DNA of 64,000 nt, taken from Pandoraea norimbergensis (lineage in GTDB: Bacteria > Pseudomonadota > Gammaproteobacteria > Burkholderiales > Burkholderiaceae). Positions 46,629 to 55,879 of the stretch are shown piece by piece. Location: positions 3,658,001 to 3,722,000 of the forward strand of contig NZ_CP013480.3 of the NCBI RefSeq assembly GCF_001465545.3, given 5' to 3'. Within the stretch, counting starts at the first letter, position 1; each line of letters opens with the position of its first letter. Under the pieces are notes generated by a model that saw nothing but the letters and a program-made list of their open reading frames with translations, made no database searches and was not told where the DNA came from. The position numbers and the translations under genes were made by a program.

Positions 46629-47531
46629 TCATTCGGAAACCTTGTGCAGGCCGGCGGACGGCGCGGCCGATCCGCCGCTGCGCATGCCCCACCCCTGCTG
46701 TATGCCGTCGCTCGCACCCGGGCTCGCCAAACCGGTGCCCGGCGCTTGGCCGGATGCGCTCCCAGCGCTACCGCCGCCGAGGCCCGCGTTCGTTGCGGCG
46801 CCATTCGCAACCCCGCCGGTACCGTTCGTCTGCCCCGCCCCTGCGGCACCGCCGCTGAGGTTGTCGCGAATCCCGACCATCTCGCCCCGGCTCTTCAAGC
46901 CGCCCTGCCCGCCGAGCATTTCCTGCATCCGGCGAGTCGGTTCCAAACTACGTTCCAATTGTGGCAAGGGGATCGGTGTACCCAGCGGATTCACGCTCGG
47001 CACGGCCTCTTCGGGCTTGTGAAGGTAATGCTGGACCGGCTCGGGCAGATACGGCATCAGGCGCTCCAGCCCGGCTTCGACCCACGGGCGCACCATCGAG
47101 TGCTGCCACGCCGGTTGCTGCGGCAATGCTGTCAATCTGGCGGCGACCAGCAACAACATCAAGAGCAACATGCCGCGAACAATACCGAACAACATGCCTA
47201 AACCGCGATCGGCCGGACGCAGTCCGATCATGTCGGTCATGCGTCCCACCAGCGCGCTCACGATGCCAGCCCCGAAGACGACGGCCACCAGCACCAGCAG
47301 GAAACCGAGCGCACCCTGCGTCATCTCGCCGCCCGGCAGGTCGGCCGGCAGCCAGTGCGCCACGGTCGGGCCGAAAGCGCGCGCCACGAAGAACGCCACC
47401 ACCCAGCCCACGAGATTGAACAGCTCGCGTACCAGACCGCGCAACATGCCCAGCACCATCGAGCCGAGCAAAATCGCGATCGCCGCGTAATCCACTACGG
47501 TCAGCAGACCGCCCTGCGCAAAATTACCCAA
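46629..47531 (-). CDS. cvpA: CvpA family membrane protein with Gly-rich tail
   Basis: Up to 300 residues. Four membrane helices occupy about residues 12-165 (VVDYAAIAILLGSMVLGMLRG, LVGWVVAFFVARAFG, GALGFLLVLVAVVFGAGIV, LFGIVRGMLLLMLLLVAAR). CvpA is required for colicin V production in E. coli and is linked to envelope stress tolerance. The tail from about 190 is Gly/Ala/Ser-rich low complexity and is not normal for CvpA (about 160-200 residues). The longest start is TTG 47531, one base after the dedD stop. A later start around LTVVDYAAI or GTG at Val13 also fits the family, so the N-terminus is uncertain. Confidence 0.85.
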   Translation of the reverse strand: MGNFAQGGLLTVVDYAAIAILLGSMVLGMLRGLVRELFNLVGWVVAFFVARAFGPTVAHWLPADLPGGEMTQGALGFLLVLVAVVFGAGIVSALVGRMTDMIGLRPADRGLGMLFGIVRGMLLLMLLLVAARLTALPQQPAWQHSMVRPWVEAGLERLMPYLPEPVQHYLHKPEEAVPSVNPLGTPIPLPQLERSLEPTRRMQEMLGGQGGLKSRGEMVGIRDNLSGGAAGAGQTNGTGGVANGAATNAGLGGGSAGSASGQAPGTGLASPGASDGIQQGWGMRSGGSAAPSAGLHKVSE

Positions 47532-47532
47532 C

Positions 47533-48534
47533 TCAGCCCGCCTCGGCGACCATGGCCGTCAAACCGGCATCACGGATCTTCTTGCTCGCGGCTTCGGCGC
47601 TGTTACGGTCGGGGAACGGACCGGCACGCAGCAGATACAGCTCGCGACCGTCGACGTTGCCCTTCACCATGTAGCTCGGCACGTTCACGAGCTTGAGCTT
47701 GACGAGCCACGCCTGCGCGCGGTCCTGCGTCGAGAAGGCGCCGATGCGCACCAGATACTTGCCATTGCCCGCAGGTGCCGCCGCTTTGGCTTGTGCGTTG
47801 TCGTGATTGGCCGCCGGCTTGGCGTTGTTGTTCTGCGCAAACTGGGCAATCGGGTCGGCCGCGTTCAGATCAGGCTTGTTGGCCGCCTTGGGCGTGTCGT
47901 GCGACTCGCTGGGCTTGGCCGCAGGCTTCGCTTCGGCATGCTGCTCCGGCTTCTTCACCTCGGGCTTGCTCTCCGGCTTCGATTCCGGCTTGGCCTGTGC
48001 CACAGGCGGCGTGACCGGCGTAAGGGGCACGGCCGGGGCGACCGAAGTGCTCGGCGACGACGGGGGCACACCTGTCGGTGCAGGCGGCACTGCCGCGGCT
48101 TGCGACTGGGACGAACCCGGCTTGTTGGTGTTGCCACCGCTGCTATTACTGTTCGCGAGCGCGTTGCCGTCGACGGCTTCCTCACCCTTGTCGAGCGACG
48201 CATCGGTCGACGGTGCCGCCGCCTGCGGCTTCACGCGCACGGGCGGCGAATTGGCATCTTTACCGGGAATCTGGATCGCGATGTCGTCGGCAGCCGGCTT
48301 GGGTTCGGGGGCCAGCACCATCGGCAGGATGATGACGGCCGCGAGCACCAACGCCAGCGCGCCCACCAGACGGCGGCGCGCGCGTTGCTTCTCGGGCAGC
48401 AGCGGGTCGAGTTGCTCGTGCTCGCTGTATTCGCCCCCTCCCGCCGTACGGCTGCCGGTGCGGCCGCTCTTGCGGCTACCGCGCTTCGGGGAAACGGCTT
48501 CGGCGTCTTTCTTGCGGAAGGAAAACAATCCCAT
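47533..48534 (-). CDS. dedD: SPOR-domain cell-division protein (DedD-like)
   Basis: A 333-residue membrane protein. MGLFSFRKKDAEAVSPKRG is a short basic cytoplasmic part, followed by one helix (LVGALALVLAAVIILPMVLA) and a long periplasmic linker rich in Pro, Lys, Ser and Ala (with KPESKPESKPEVKKPE). The C-terminal 75 residues are a SPOR domain (YLVRIGAFSTQDRAQAWLVKLK) that binds denuded septal glycan. ATG 48534 has AAGGGCC 5 bases upstream; ATG 48585 or 48603 would add 17-23 residues. Position between folC and cvpA matches E. coli and Burkholderia. Confidence 0.88.
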   Translation of the reverse strand: MGLFSFRKKDAEAVSPKRGSRKSGRTGSRTAGGGEYSEHEQLDPLLPEKQRARRRLVGALALVLAAVIILPMVLAPEPKPAADDIAIQIPGKDANSPPVRVKPQAAAPSTDASLDKGEEAVDGNALANSNSSGGNTNKPGSSQSQAAAVPPAPTGVPPSSPSTSVAPAVPLTPVTPPVAQAKPESKPESKPEVKKPEQHAEAKPAAKPSESHDTPKAANKPDLNAADPIAQFAQNNNAKPAANHDNAQAKAAAPAGNGKYLVRIGAFSTQDRAQAWLVKLKLVNVPSYMVKGNVDGRELYLLRAGPFPDRNSAEAASKKIRDAGLTAMVAEAG

Positions 48535-48658
48535 AGGCCCTTGGCTCAGGTCGAAACTTGCGTCGTTGGATTGATCATCGCGCATCCGGTGCATCCTGCG
48601 CATGACATTTCTCGTAAGAAAATGTCACTGCATGTCACTGCGATTACACCATCAGGCG

Positions 48659-49957
48659 TTAGTGGCGCTGCAATTTGCGGTGCGACATCACACCCGCCAC
48701 CGTAAAGAACGATCCAAAAACCACAATTCTATCATTCTCCCCGCACTGCTCGAGCGCGGCGGCATAGGCTTTCTCAGGGGATTCGAAGGTTTCGACCGAA
48801 TGATCGGCGTCATCGACAAACCCGACGGCACGAAGCTTCTCTTCAAGCACTTCCGGACTCGCCGCGCGCGGGGTCGGCAAACCGCACAAGCGCCAGTGAT
48901 CGACCTTGTCGACCATGTGCCGCAGCACGCCTTCGATGTCCTTGTCGGCCATGGCGCCGAACACCGCGTAGGTGTACGGAAAGAACCCCATGCCGTCGAG
49001 GTTGTGGCCCAGCGCTGCGGCCGCGTGCGGGTTGTGTGCCACATCGAGCACCACGGCCGGACGCCCCGGCAGCACCTGAAAACGCCCCGGCAATTCGACC
49101 GACGCCAGCCCCAGACGGATGTCCTGTGCCGACACCGGCAACTCGGCCCGCATCGATTCCAGCGCCGCGAGTGCAGCAGACGCGTTCAGCAACTGGTTGG
49201 CGCCCCGCAGTGCCGGGTACGCCAGTGCCGGGCGTCGCATGTTGCGCCCTGCGTAGCTCCACTGCTGCTTGTCGCCCTGATAGTTGAAGTCGCGCCCGAA
49301 TTGCCAGAAGTCGGCACCGATGCGCTCGGCTTCTGCGGCCAGCGTGGCTGGCGGCATCGGGTCGCCGCAAACCGCCGGCTTGCCCGCGCGGAAGATGCCG
49401 GCCTTCTCGATGGCGATCGCTTCGCGCGTGTTGCCCAGATACTCGGCGTGATCGATGTCGATGCTGGTGATGACGGCGCAGTCGGCGTCAATGATGTTCA
49501 CGGCGTCGAGACGGCCGCCCAGCCCGACTTCGAGAATCACGGCATCGAGCCCGGCGGTAGCGAACATCTGCATGATCGCCAGCGTGGTGAATTCGAAATA
49601 GGTGAGCGACACGGGTTCGTCAAAGCTCGTGCGGGCACGCTCGACGGCCTCGAAGTGCGGCAGCAGCGTCGCATCGTCGACGATCTCGCCATTGATGCGG
49701 GCGCGCTCGTTGAACGTGAGCAGGTGCGGTGAGGTGTGGCAGCCGACGCGATAACCGGCCGAGAGCAGAATCGCCTCGATGATCGCGCAGGTCGAGCCTT
49801 TGCCGTTGGTCCCGCCGACGGTGAAGACCGGACAGGGGAAATGCAGGCCGAGGGCCTCTTTCACGCGCCCGATGCGCGTAAGCCCCATGTCGATGCCCAC
49901 AGGGTGAGCGGTTTCAAGATGGGCGAGCCAGGCGTCGAGAGTGGAGTATGTCGGCAT
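48659..49957 (-). CDS. folC: Bifunctional folylpolyglutamate/dihydrofolate synthase
   Basis: A 432-residue Mur-ligase-like enzyme. It adds glutamate to dihydropteroate and then to folates, in the cytoplasm. The ATP loop is VFTVGGTNGKGSTCAIIEAI, read as VGGTNGKGS; it is followed by YRVGCHTSPHLLTFNERARI, ITSIDIDHAEYLG with its metal ligands, and DVAHNPHAA in the C-terminal domain. It begins MPTYSTLDAWLAHLETAHPVGIDMG. accD is upstream on the same strand but separated by a clear terminator, so folC probably has its own promoter. Confidence 0.94.
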   Translation of the reverse strand: MPTYSTLDAWLAHLETAHPVGIDMGLTRIGRVKEALGLHFPCPVFTVGGTNGKGSTCAIIEAILLSAGYRVGCHTSPHLLTFNERARINGEIVDDATLLPHFEAVERARTSFDEPVSLTYFEFTTLAIMQMFATAGLDAVILEVGLGGRLDAVNIIDADCAVITSIDIDHAEYLGNTREAIAIEKAGIFRAGKPAVCGDPMPPATLAAEAERIGADFWQFGRDFNYQGDKQQWSYAGRNMRRPALAYPALRGANQLLNASAALAALESMRAELPVSAQDIRLGLASVELPGRFQVLPGRPAVVLDVAHNPHAAAALGHNLDGMGFFPYTYAVFGAMADKDIEGVLRHMVDKVDHWRLCGLPTPRAASPEVLEEKLRAVGFVDDADHSVETFESPEKAYAAALEQCGENDRIVVFGSFFTVAGVMSHRKLQRH

Positions 49958-49967
49958 GAATGTGCGG

Positions 49968-50002
49968 GCAGAAAAGCAAAGCGCGGACGAACGTCCGCGC
50001 TT
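49968..50002 (-). terminator. Terminator after accD
   Basis: A perfect 10-bp stem (AAGCGCGGAC with GTCCGCGCTT, loop GAAC) is followed on the minus strand by TGCTTTTCTG. No other feature was found between accD and folC (49958-50179). Confidence 0.75.
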
Positions 50003-50179
50003 GAGATCCTGCTAAGTAATGCAATGGCAGTGGGTGACACGTACGTGGCACTGCGTGGCGTGGCGCCATTTTACGCCGATGCGCGCGCCTTGGGGGCCGC
50101 ATACCGAACGTTGCAACGCCATGCCGCAGTGCCTCGCCGCACCGCTTCACCGTAGTGCAGCGGTGCGGTGCGCCACGCA

Positions 50180-51055
50180 TCAGGCCACCGCGTCAGCCGG
50201 CTGGCACTGCATCAGTGCGATCAGACGCGCGATTTCTTCGCGCATCTTGCGGCGGTCGACGATCATGTCGATCGCGCCCTTTTGCAGCAGGAACTCCGAA
50301 CGCTGGAAGCCTTCCGGCAGCTTCTCACGCACGGTCTGTTCGATCACGCGCGGACCGGCAAAACCGATCAGCGCCTTCGGCTCGGCCATCACCACGTCGC
50401 CCAGGAAGGCGAAGCTTGCCGACACGCCACCCATCGTCGGGTCGGTCAGCACCGAGATGAACGGCAGCTTGGCGTCGGCCAGTTTGGTCAGCATGGCCGT
50501 GGTCTTGGCCATCTGCATCAGCGAAAGCAGGCTTTCCTGCATACGCGCACCGCCCGAAGCGGTCACGCAGATGAACGGCACGCCCTGCTCCAGCGCATTC
50601 TGCGCACCGCGCACGAAGCGCTCGCCGACCACCGAACCCATCGAACCGGCCATGAATGCGAATTCGAAGCAAGCCACCACCACCGGCAGCGTGTGAATCG
50701 CCCCGCCCATCACGACCATGGCGTCGGTTTCACCCGTGTCGTCCATGGCTTCCTTGATGCGGTCCGGGTACTTGCGGCTGTCCTTGAACTTGAGCGCGTC
50801 GACCGGCACGATTTCCTGACCCAGCTCGTAGCGGCCTTCCGGATCGAGCAATGCGTCCAGACGGGCGCGCGCACCGATGCGCATGTGATGGTCGCACTTC
50901 GGGCAGACATGCAGATTCGCTTCCACGTCGTTGCGATACAGCACGGCTTCGCACGACGGGCACTTGATCCACAGCCCTTCCGGGATGCTCTTGTTGCGCT
51001 GCGTCGGATCGGTTTGCTTGATCTTCGGGGGCAGCAGCTTATCGAGCCAGCTCAT
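50180..51055 (-). CDS. accD: Acetyl-CoA carboxylase carboxyltransferase, beta subunit
   Basis: A 291-residue subunit partnering AccA (17.7-18.6 kb). The N-terminal zinc ribbon has Cys32, Cys35, Cys51 and Cys54 ([20 protein letters not shown]). The carboxyltransferase core includes [21 protein letters not shown] and [20 protein letters not shown]. The start [12 protein letters not shown] has AAGGAGA upstream. It follows trpA on the same strand, an arrangement common in Burkholderiales, with a GC-rich hairpin in the 114-base gap. Confidence 0.97.
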   Translation of the reverse strand: MSWLDKLLPPKIKQTDPTQRNKSIPEGLWIKCPSCEAVLYRNDVEANLHVCPKCDHHMRIGARARLDALLDPEGRYELGQEIVPVDALKFKDSRKYPDRIKEAMDDTGETDAMVVMGGAIHTLPVVVACFEFAFMAGSMGSVVGERFVRGAQNALEQGVPFICVTASGGARMQESLLSLMQMAKTTAMLTKLADAKLPFISVLTDPTMGGVSASFAFLGDVVMAEPKALIGFAGPRVIEQTVREKLPEGFQRSEFLLQKGAIDMIVDRRKMREEIARLIALMQCQPADAVA

Positions 51056-51071
51056 AGTTTCTCCTTGGCAA

Positions 51072-51099
51072 ACGCCCGCCCCCGGGCGGGGACGGGCGT
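51072..51099 (-). terminator. GC-rich hairpin between trpA and accD
   Basis: ACGCCCG (51072-51078) pairs with CGGGCGT (51093-51099), with inner C/G pairs making a long stem. On the minus strand only TTTGCC follows before the accD ribosome site, so it is a partial terminator or attenuator at best. Confidence 0.45.
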
Positions 51100-51169
51100 C
51101 TCAGCGGCCTGACGGCCGTTTCAATTCAGCGTTTCATCGGCGGGATGATACCCCACCCGGCCGCGCGTG

Positions 51170-51994
51170 TTACCGCGCTGGCAGGCCCTCGTCGAGCGCC
51201 TGACGGATTTCGCCGATGAATTCAGCCAGCGATTTTACCGCGTTCTGGCCTTCCAGATCACGCGGCGTGTTTTCGAGCCGTTGCACGATGGCACTGCCGA
51301 TCACCACGGCATCGGCCACACCCGAGATGGCACGGGCCGTTTCGGCATCGCGAATACCGAAGCCCACGCCCACCGGCAGCGGTGCCACCGCCTTGATCTG
51401 GGGGATTTTCGCGGCCACGCTGTCCAGATCGAGGCTCGCTGCACCGGTCACGCCCTTGAGCGAGACGTAGTACAGATAGCCGCTCGCCTGCTTGGCCACG
51501 GCGGCAATGCGCGCATCGGTCGAGGTCGGCGCCAGCAGGAAGATCGGATCGATACCGCGGGCGCGCATGGCACCGGCGTATTCCTCGGCTTCTTCCGGCG
51601 GGTAGTCGACCACCAGCACGCCGTCTACACCGGCCGCCGCTGCCCGTTCGGCAAAGGCGTCGAGCCCCATCGCCTCGATGGGGTTGGCGTAGCCCATCAG
51701 CACGATCGGGGTGCGGTCGTTGGTCTGGCGGAATGCAGCCACGTAGCCGAGCACCTCGGCGAGGCTCACGCCACGTGCCAACGCGCGCTCGGACGCGCGC
51801 TGAATCACCGGGCCGTCGGTCATCGGGTCGGAAAACGGCACACCGAGTTCGATGACGTCGGCGCCGTTATCGGCCAGTGCATGCATCAGTTTGACCGTCC
51901 AGCCCGGCTCGGGGTCACCGGCGGTGATGAACGGAATGAGGCCCTTCTTACCCTGCGCTTGCAAGGCTTGGAACGTCGCTTGAATGCGGGACAT
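51170..51994 (-). CDS. trpA: Tryptophan synthase, alpha subunit
   Basis: A 274-residue TIM-barrel enzyme that splits indole-3-glycerol phosphate to indole, channelled to Trp[21 protein letters not shown] and [21 protein letters not shown] hold the catalytic Glu and Asp. [15 protein letters not shown] is the phosphate site. ATG 51994 lies 47 bases inside the upstream methyltransferase gene, and the overlap implies translational coupling. Together with trpB and trpF it forms the trpF-trpB-methyltransferase-trpA order. Confidence 0.97.
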   Translation of the reverse strand: MSRIQATFQALQAQGKKGLIPFITAGDPEPGWTVKLMHALADNGADVIELGVPFSDPMTDGPVIQRASERALARGVSLAEVLGYVAAFRQTNDRTPIVLMGYANPIEAMGLDAFAERAAAAGVDGVLVVDYPPEEAEEYAGAMRARGIDPIFLLAPTSTDARIAAVAKQASGYLYYVSLKGVTGAASLDLDSVAAKIPQIKAVAPLPVGVGFGIRDAETARAISGVADAVVIGSAIVQRLENTPRDLEGQNAVKSLAEFIGEIRQALDEGLPAR

Positions 51995-52910
51995 GATCGG
52001 AAAGTCTCTGAAGTCGTTGGTTTGCGAGCGCGTGGTAGTGCGCGTTCAGCTCGAAGCCGACGAAACGCCGGCCGTGCAGCGCGCAGGCCACGGCAGTCGT
52101 GCCACTGCCCATAAACGGGTCAAGCACGAGGCCGCCGGGCGGGCAACTCGACAGCACCATGCGCTCGATGATATGCAGCGGTTTCTGCGTCGGATGATCG
52201 ACGCGTTCGGGGTCTTGCCGGTGCAATCGCGAGATGGACCACAGATCCTTGGGGTTGTAACCGAGTTCCAGCCACTTGCTGCCCTCGAAGATGCGACGCG
52301 AGCGGGCCTTCTTCGTCGCGGCGTCATAAGGCACGCGCACGGCATCGAGATCGAAGTAATAGTCTTTCGAAACCGCGAAGAAGCCGATGTTGTCGTGCAC
52401 CGACGAAAAGCGTCGCGTGCTGCCGCCCATGCTCGGTACGCGGCGATCCCAGATGATCTCGTTGATCATCAGCATGCGCTGCTTGAGGAACACGAACAGC
52501 TCGGGGGCGTATTGCCACGTGCAGAACAGATACAGCGAGCCGCGCGGCGCAAGTTTCGGAATCGCCGCTTCGAGCCAGCCGTACGTCCAGCCGAGAAAAT
52601 CCTCGCCCGAGCGCTTGTCGGAGTCGTTGCCGTAATCCTTGCCCAGCCCGTACGGCGGGTCAGCAAGAATCAGGTCGACGGACCCATCTGGCAGTTCATG
52701 CACGTGTTGCAGGAAGTCGGCATGACGTAGCGCGATGTCGCCCGGCGCCCAGCGCGCGCGAAGCTCGCCGGCCGCCTCCATGGCTTCAAGACGCGCAGCC
52801 GCGGCTTCGGTGGCATCAACAGGACGAGCGGGACGCGCAGTCCCGAGGACGTCATTTTGTGCCTCGCCCTGAGCGATGGTCTCTTGCGGCGGCGCGTTGC
52901 GGTCGGTCAT
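51948..52910 (-). CDS. Orphan DNA methyltransferase within the trp operon
   Basis: A 320-residue amino-methyltransferase (adenine-N6 or cytosine-N4). The catalytic motif DPPY is at residues 84-87 ([13 protein letters not shown]), and the SAM-binding motif [17 protein letters not shown] at 264-280, with [13 protein letters not shown] before it. This order (catalytic first, SAM later) is the beta class, with the recognition region between them. No restriction endonuclease gene is nearby, so it is probably regulatory. In Burkholderia a methyltransferase in this trpB-trpA position has been tied to GTWWAC methylation as I recall; target identity here is inferred. It starts 46 bases after trpB and overlaps trpA by 47 bases. 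Confidence 0.9.
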   Translation of the reverse strand: MTDRNAPPQETIAQGEAQNDVLGTARPARPVDATEAAAARLEAMEAAGELRARWAPGDIALRHADFLQHVHELPDGSVDLILADPPYGLGKDYGNDSDKRSGEDFLGWTYGWLEAAIPKLAPRGSLYLFCTWQYAPELFVFLKQRMLMINEIIWDRRVPSMGGSTRRFSSVHDNIGFFAVSKDYYFDLDAVRVPYDAATKKARSRRIFEGSKWLELGYNPKDLWSISRLHRQDPERVDHPTQKPLHIIERMVLSSCPPGGLVLDPFMGSGTTAVACALHGRRFVGFELNAHYHALANQRLQRLSDHVPHSSDVPSLASAG

Positions 52911-52956
52911 GCGGGTTCTGGTTACCTGTCGAATCGGTGGAGTCTCGCGGCGCCGC

Positions 52957-54156
52957 TCAGGCGTCGCTGGCCGGTTTGGCCATCGCCATCACGGTGTGCA
53001 TGTCCTTGTCACCCCGTCCCGAGAGGTTGACCAGAACGATCTGGTCGCGGCTCAGCGTGGGCGCAAGTTTGCACGCGTAGGCGAGCGCGTGGCTCGACTC
53101 CAATGCGGGGATGATGCCCTCGATCCGGCAGCAGTCATGGAAAGCCTTGAGGGCTTCGGTATCGGTGATGCCCACGTACTCGGCACGATGGATATCGTGC
53201 AGCCATGCGTGTTCGGGGCCGACACCCGGATAGTCGAGACCGGCCGAGATCGAATGCGTCTCGGTGATCTGGCCATTGGCGTCTTGCAGCAGATACGTGC
53301 GGTTGCCGTGCAGCACGCCCGGCGTGCCACCGATGATCGACGCCGCGTGACGGCCGGTTTCGATGCCGTCGCCCGCCGCTTCCACGCCCACGAGCTTGAC
53401 GTCGGGCAGATCGATGTACGGATAGAAGATGCCCATGGCGTTGGAGCCACCGCCCACGCAGGCGAGCACGTAGTCCGGCTGACGGCCGGCAAGCTCGGGC
53501 ATCTGCACCTTGCACTCGTCGCCGATCACGCGCTGGAAGTCGCGCACGAGCATCGGGTACGGATGCGGGCCGGCCACGGTGCCGATGATGTAGAACGTGC
53601 TTTCGACGTTCGTCACCCAGTCGCGCATGGCTTCGTTGAGGGCGTCCTTGAGCGTCTTCGAACCCGATTCGACGGGCACGACGGTCGCACCGAGCAACTG
53701 CATGCGATAGACGTTGGCGGCCTGACGCTTGACGTCTTCCGCGCCCATGTAGACGACGCATTCCATGCCGAAACGCGCCGCGATGGTTGCGGTGGCCACG
53801 CCATGCTGACCGGCACCGGTCTCGGCAATGACGCGGCGCTTGCCCATACGGCGGGCGAGCAGCGCCTGCCCGATCACGTTGTTCACCTTATGCGCGCCGG
53901 TGTGGTTCAAGTCTTCGCGCTTCAGATAGACCTGTGCACCGCCCAGCTCGCTGCTCCAGCGCTTGGCGTGATAAATCGGCGACGGACGGCCGACGTAGTG
54001 CTTCAGTTCGTAATTGAATTCTTCGAGAAAGGCGGGATCGTGCTGGTACTTGGCGTAAGCCTCACGCAGCTCGTCGAGCGCGTGAATCAGCGTCTCGGCA
54101 ACAAAAACACCGCCATATTGGCCAAAGTGGCCACGGGCATCGGGCAAATCGTACAT
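52957..54156 (-). CDS. trpB: Tryptophan synthase, beta subunit
   Basis: A 399-residue PLP enzyme that joins indole and serine. [21 protein letters not shown] opens the family fold. The PLP-Lys lies in [21 protein letters not shown] is the serine-carboxylate site and [10 protein letters not shown] binds the PLP phosphate. ATG 54156 has GAAGAG 8 bases upstream and is preferred over GTG 54165, where no ribosome site fits. It follows trpF by 59 bases and precedes the DNA methyltransferase gene. Confidence 0.97.
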   Translation of the reverse strand: MYDLPDARGHFGQYGGVFVAETLIHALDELREAYAKYQHDPAFLEEFNYELKHYVGRPSPIYHAKRWSSELGGAQVYLKREDLNHTGAHKVNNVIGQALLARRMGKRRVIAETGAGQHGVATATIAARFGMECVVYMGAEDVKRQAANVYRMQLLGATVVPVESGSKTLKDALNEAMRDWVTNVESTFYIIGTVAGPHPYPMLVRDFQRVIGDECKVQMPELAGRQPDYVLACVGGGSNAMGIFYPYIDLPDVKLVGVEAAGDGIETGRHAASIIGGTPGVLHGNRTYLLQDANGQITETHSISAGLDYPGVGPEHAWLHDIHRAEYVGITDTEALKAFHDCCRIEGIIPALESSHALAYACKLAPTLSRDQIVLVNLSGRGDKDMHTVMAMAKPASDA

Positions 54157-54215
54157 GGTCGTCACTCTTCGCAGTAACCGGGGGTGCGGCCCATTGCGGG
54201 CGCCCCGGCAGGTTG

Positions 54216-54872
54216 CTATTCGGCGTCGGCAGCGCGCACTGCGCGCACGAACGCCGTCATTCGGGCGGGATCTTTCACGCCCCGTGACGCCTCAACACCG
54301 CTCGACACGTCGACGGCGTACGGCGTCACCTGGCGGATTGCCTCAGCAACGTTGTGTGCGTTCAAGCCACCACTCAAAACGGCCCGACGCGCGATGTCTT
54401 TTGGAATAAGTGACCAATCGAAAACCTTTCCCCCGCCCCCGTAGCCCTCAACCAGGGCATCCAGCAAAATACCTTGCGCGGCGGCGTATGCGTTTGCGAA
54501 TTGTAGCAAATCGCTACTGTCTTTCGTCTCCGGGCCAATACGCATGGCACGCGTGTACGGACGGTGCCCTGCGGCGGCGGACAACGCTGCGCAAACTTCC
54601 GGCGACTCATCGCCATGGAATTGCAGCGTGGTCAGCGGCACCGCCTCGACGGTACGCGCAATGTCGTCTGCCGTGGCGTTGACGAACAACCCCACCACGC
54701 TCACATACGGCGGCACCCGGCGGGCCAGTTCGGCGGCGCGCGCGAGATCCACGTAGCGTGGGCTGGGCGGGTAAAACACGAGGCCGATCGCATCGACGCC
54801 GAGGGCGACCGCGTGGTCGACGTCCGCCGGCTGCGACAGGCCGCAAATCTTGATTCGGGTGCGAGATGTCAT
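54216..54872 (-). CDS. trpF: Phosphoribosylanthranilate isomerase
   Basis: A 218-residue TIM-barrel enzyme for the third tryptophan step. [18 protein letters not shown] carries the catalytic Cys, [12 protein letters not shown] and [14 protein letters not shown] the phosphate and substrate contacts, and [15 protein letters not shown] holds the general acid Asp. ATG 54872 overlaps the truA stop as ATGA, so the two are translated in a coupled way. The longer open frame to 54914 adds residues within truA without similarity. Confidence 0.95.
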   Translation of the reverse strand: MTSRTRIKICGLSQPADVDHAVALGVDAIGLVFYPPSPRYVDLARAAELARRVPPYVSVVGLFVNATADDIARTVEAVPLTTLQFHGDESPEVCAALSAAAGHRPYTRAMRIGPETKDSSDLLQFANAYAAAQGILLDALVEGYGGGGKVFDWSLIPKDIARRAVLSGGLNAHNVAEAIRQVTPYAVDVSSGVEASRGVKDPARMTAFVRAVRAADAE

Positions 54873-55681
54873 GAAGGGGTTCCGTCTTGTGCCCAAGGCA
54901 TCGGGAACGGCCACGCCGCCCAGTTGGGCTCGGGCACTGCGAAGCGCTCAGGATACCCCACGCGCGCGAGGTACAAGCCATCCGGCATGAACGTCGGCGC
55001 GGCCTGACGGCGGTCGCGGCTCTCCAGCACGGCCGCCATCCAGTCAACCGACTGACGGCCCCGGCCGATCGCCACCAGACAGCCCATGATGTTGCGCACC
55101 ATGTGATGCAGGAACGCGCTCGCCCGGAAGCGGAACACGAAGAAGTTGCCCTGCTGCTCGATATCGATGGCGTACAGATGCTTCACCGGTGTCTTCGCCT
55201 GACATTCGGACGAGCGGAACGCCGAAAAGTCGTGCTCACCGACCAGCGCCTGACCGGCGGCACGCATGGCGTCGAGATCCAGCGGGGTGTGCAGCCAGCC
55301 ACAACGGCCTTCGAGCAATGGCGAGCGCACCGGATGCACGTACAGCACGTAAAAGTACGTGCGCTCGAACGCAATGAAGCGCGCGTGGAAGTCGTCGGAC
55401 ATGGCCTGCGCCCATTGCACGGCCACGGTCTTCGGCAGAAACGCGTTCACGCCGCGCACCCACGAGAACATTGCCCGGTCGAGTTCGGTGTCGAAATGCA
55501 CCACCTGCCCGATGCCGTGCACGCCCGTATCCGTACGCCCGGCCACCGTCGTCGGCAGGGCGACGCCGCCGAACTCCCGCAACGCGGATTCGAGCGCCTG
55601 CTGCACGGTGTTGCCGTGCGGCTGCGATTGCCAGCCGGAAAACGCCGTGCCGTCGTAGTGGATGCCCAGTGCGATTCGCAT
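54869..55681 (-). CDS. truA: tRNA pseudouridine(38-40) synthase
   Basis: A 270-residue pseudouridine synthase for positions 38-40 of tRNA anticodon arms. [21 protein letters not shown] is the family start, and the catalytic Asp is in [38 protein letters not shown] is also typical. It begins after a terminator that ends fimV, so truA probably heads the trp transcript (truA-trpF-trpB-methyltransferase-trpA). Confidence 0.96.
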   Translation of the reverse strand: MRIALGIHYDGTAFSGWQSQPHGNTVQQALESALREFGGVALPTTVAGRTDTGVHGIGQVVHFDTELDRAMFSWVRGVNAFLPKTVAVQWAQAMSDDFHARFIAFERTYFYVLYVHPVRSPLLEGRCGWLHTPLDLDAMRAAGQALVGEHDFSAFRSSECQAKTPVKHLYAIDIEQQGNFFVFRFRASAFLHHMVRNIMGCLVAIGRGRQSVDWMAAVLESRDRRQAAPTFMPDGLYLARVGYPERFAVPEPNWAAWPFPMPWAQDGTPS

Positions 55682-55712
55682 ATCTGATGCGTGCCCAACG
55701 GCACGCCTGCGG

Positions 55713-55748
55713 TAAAAGAAAAACGGGCGCCCAACCTACGAGCGCCCG
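55713..55748 (-). terminator. Terminator after fimV
   Basis: CGGGCGC (55724-55730) pairs with GCGCCCG (55742-55748) around an 11-base loop. On the minus strand TTTTTCTTTTAC follows, a clear T-tract. It lies between fimV and truA. Confidence 0.8.
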
Positions 55749-55879
55749 AAACTACGGTCAACCTGTGGTGTGTTCGCCGGTCGCTGCCGGCGTCACTGTG
55801 TTGCTGCGTTTCTGCGGACGATCAGGGTGTTCGGCGGTGTTCTGCCTCGCCCCCGACGTCGAATTTCACGCCGTTTTCG

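Noticed and set aside
44989..47022. 677-codon plus-strand frame antisense to purF and cvpA
   Set aside because: Shadow frame; purF carries complete catalytic motifs on the minus strand.
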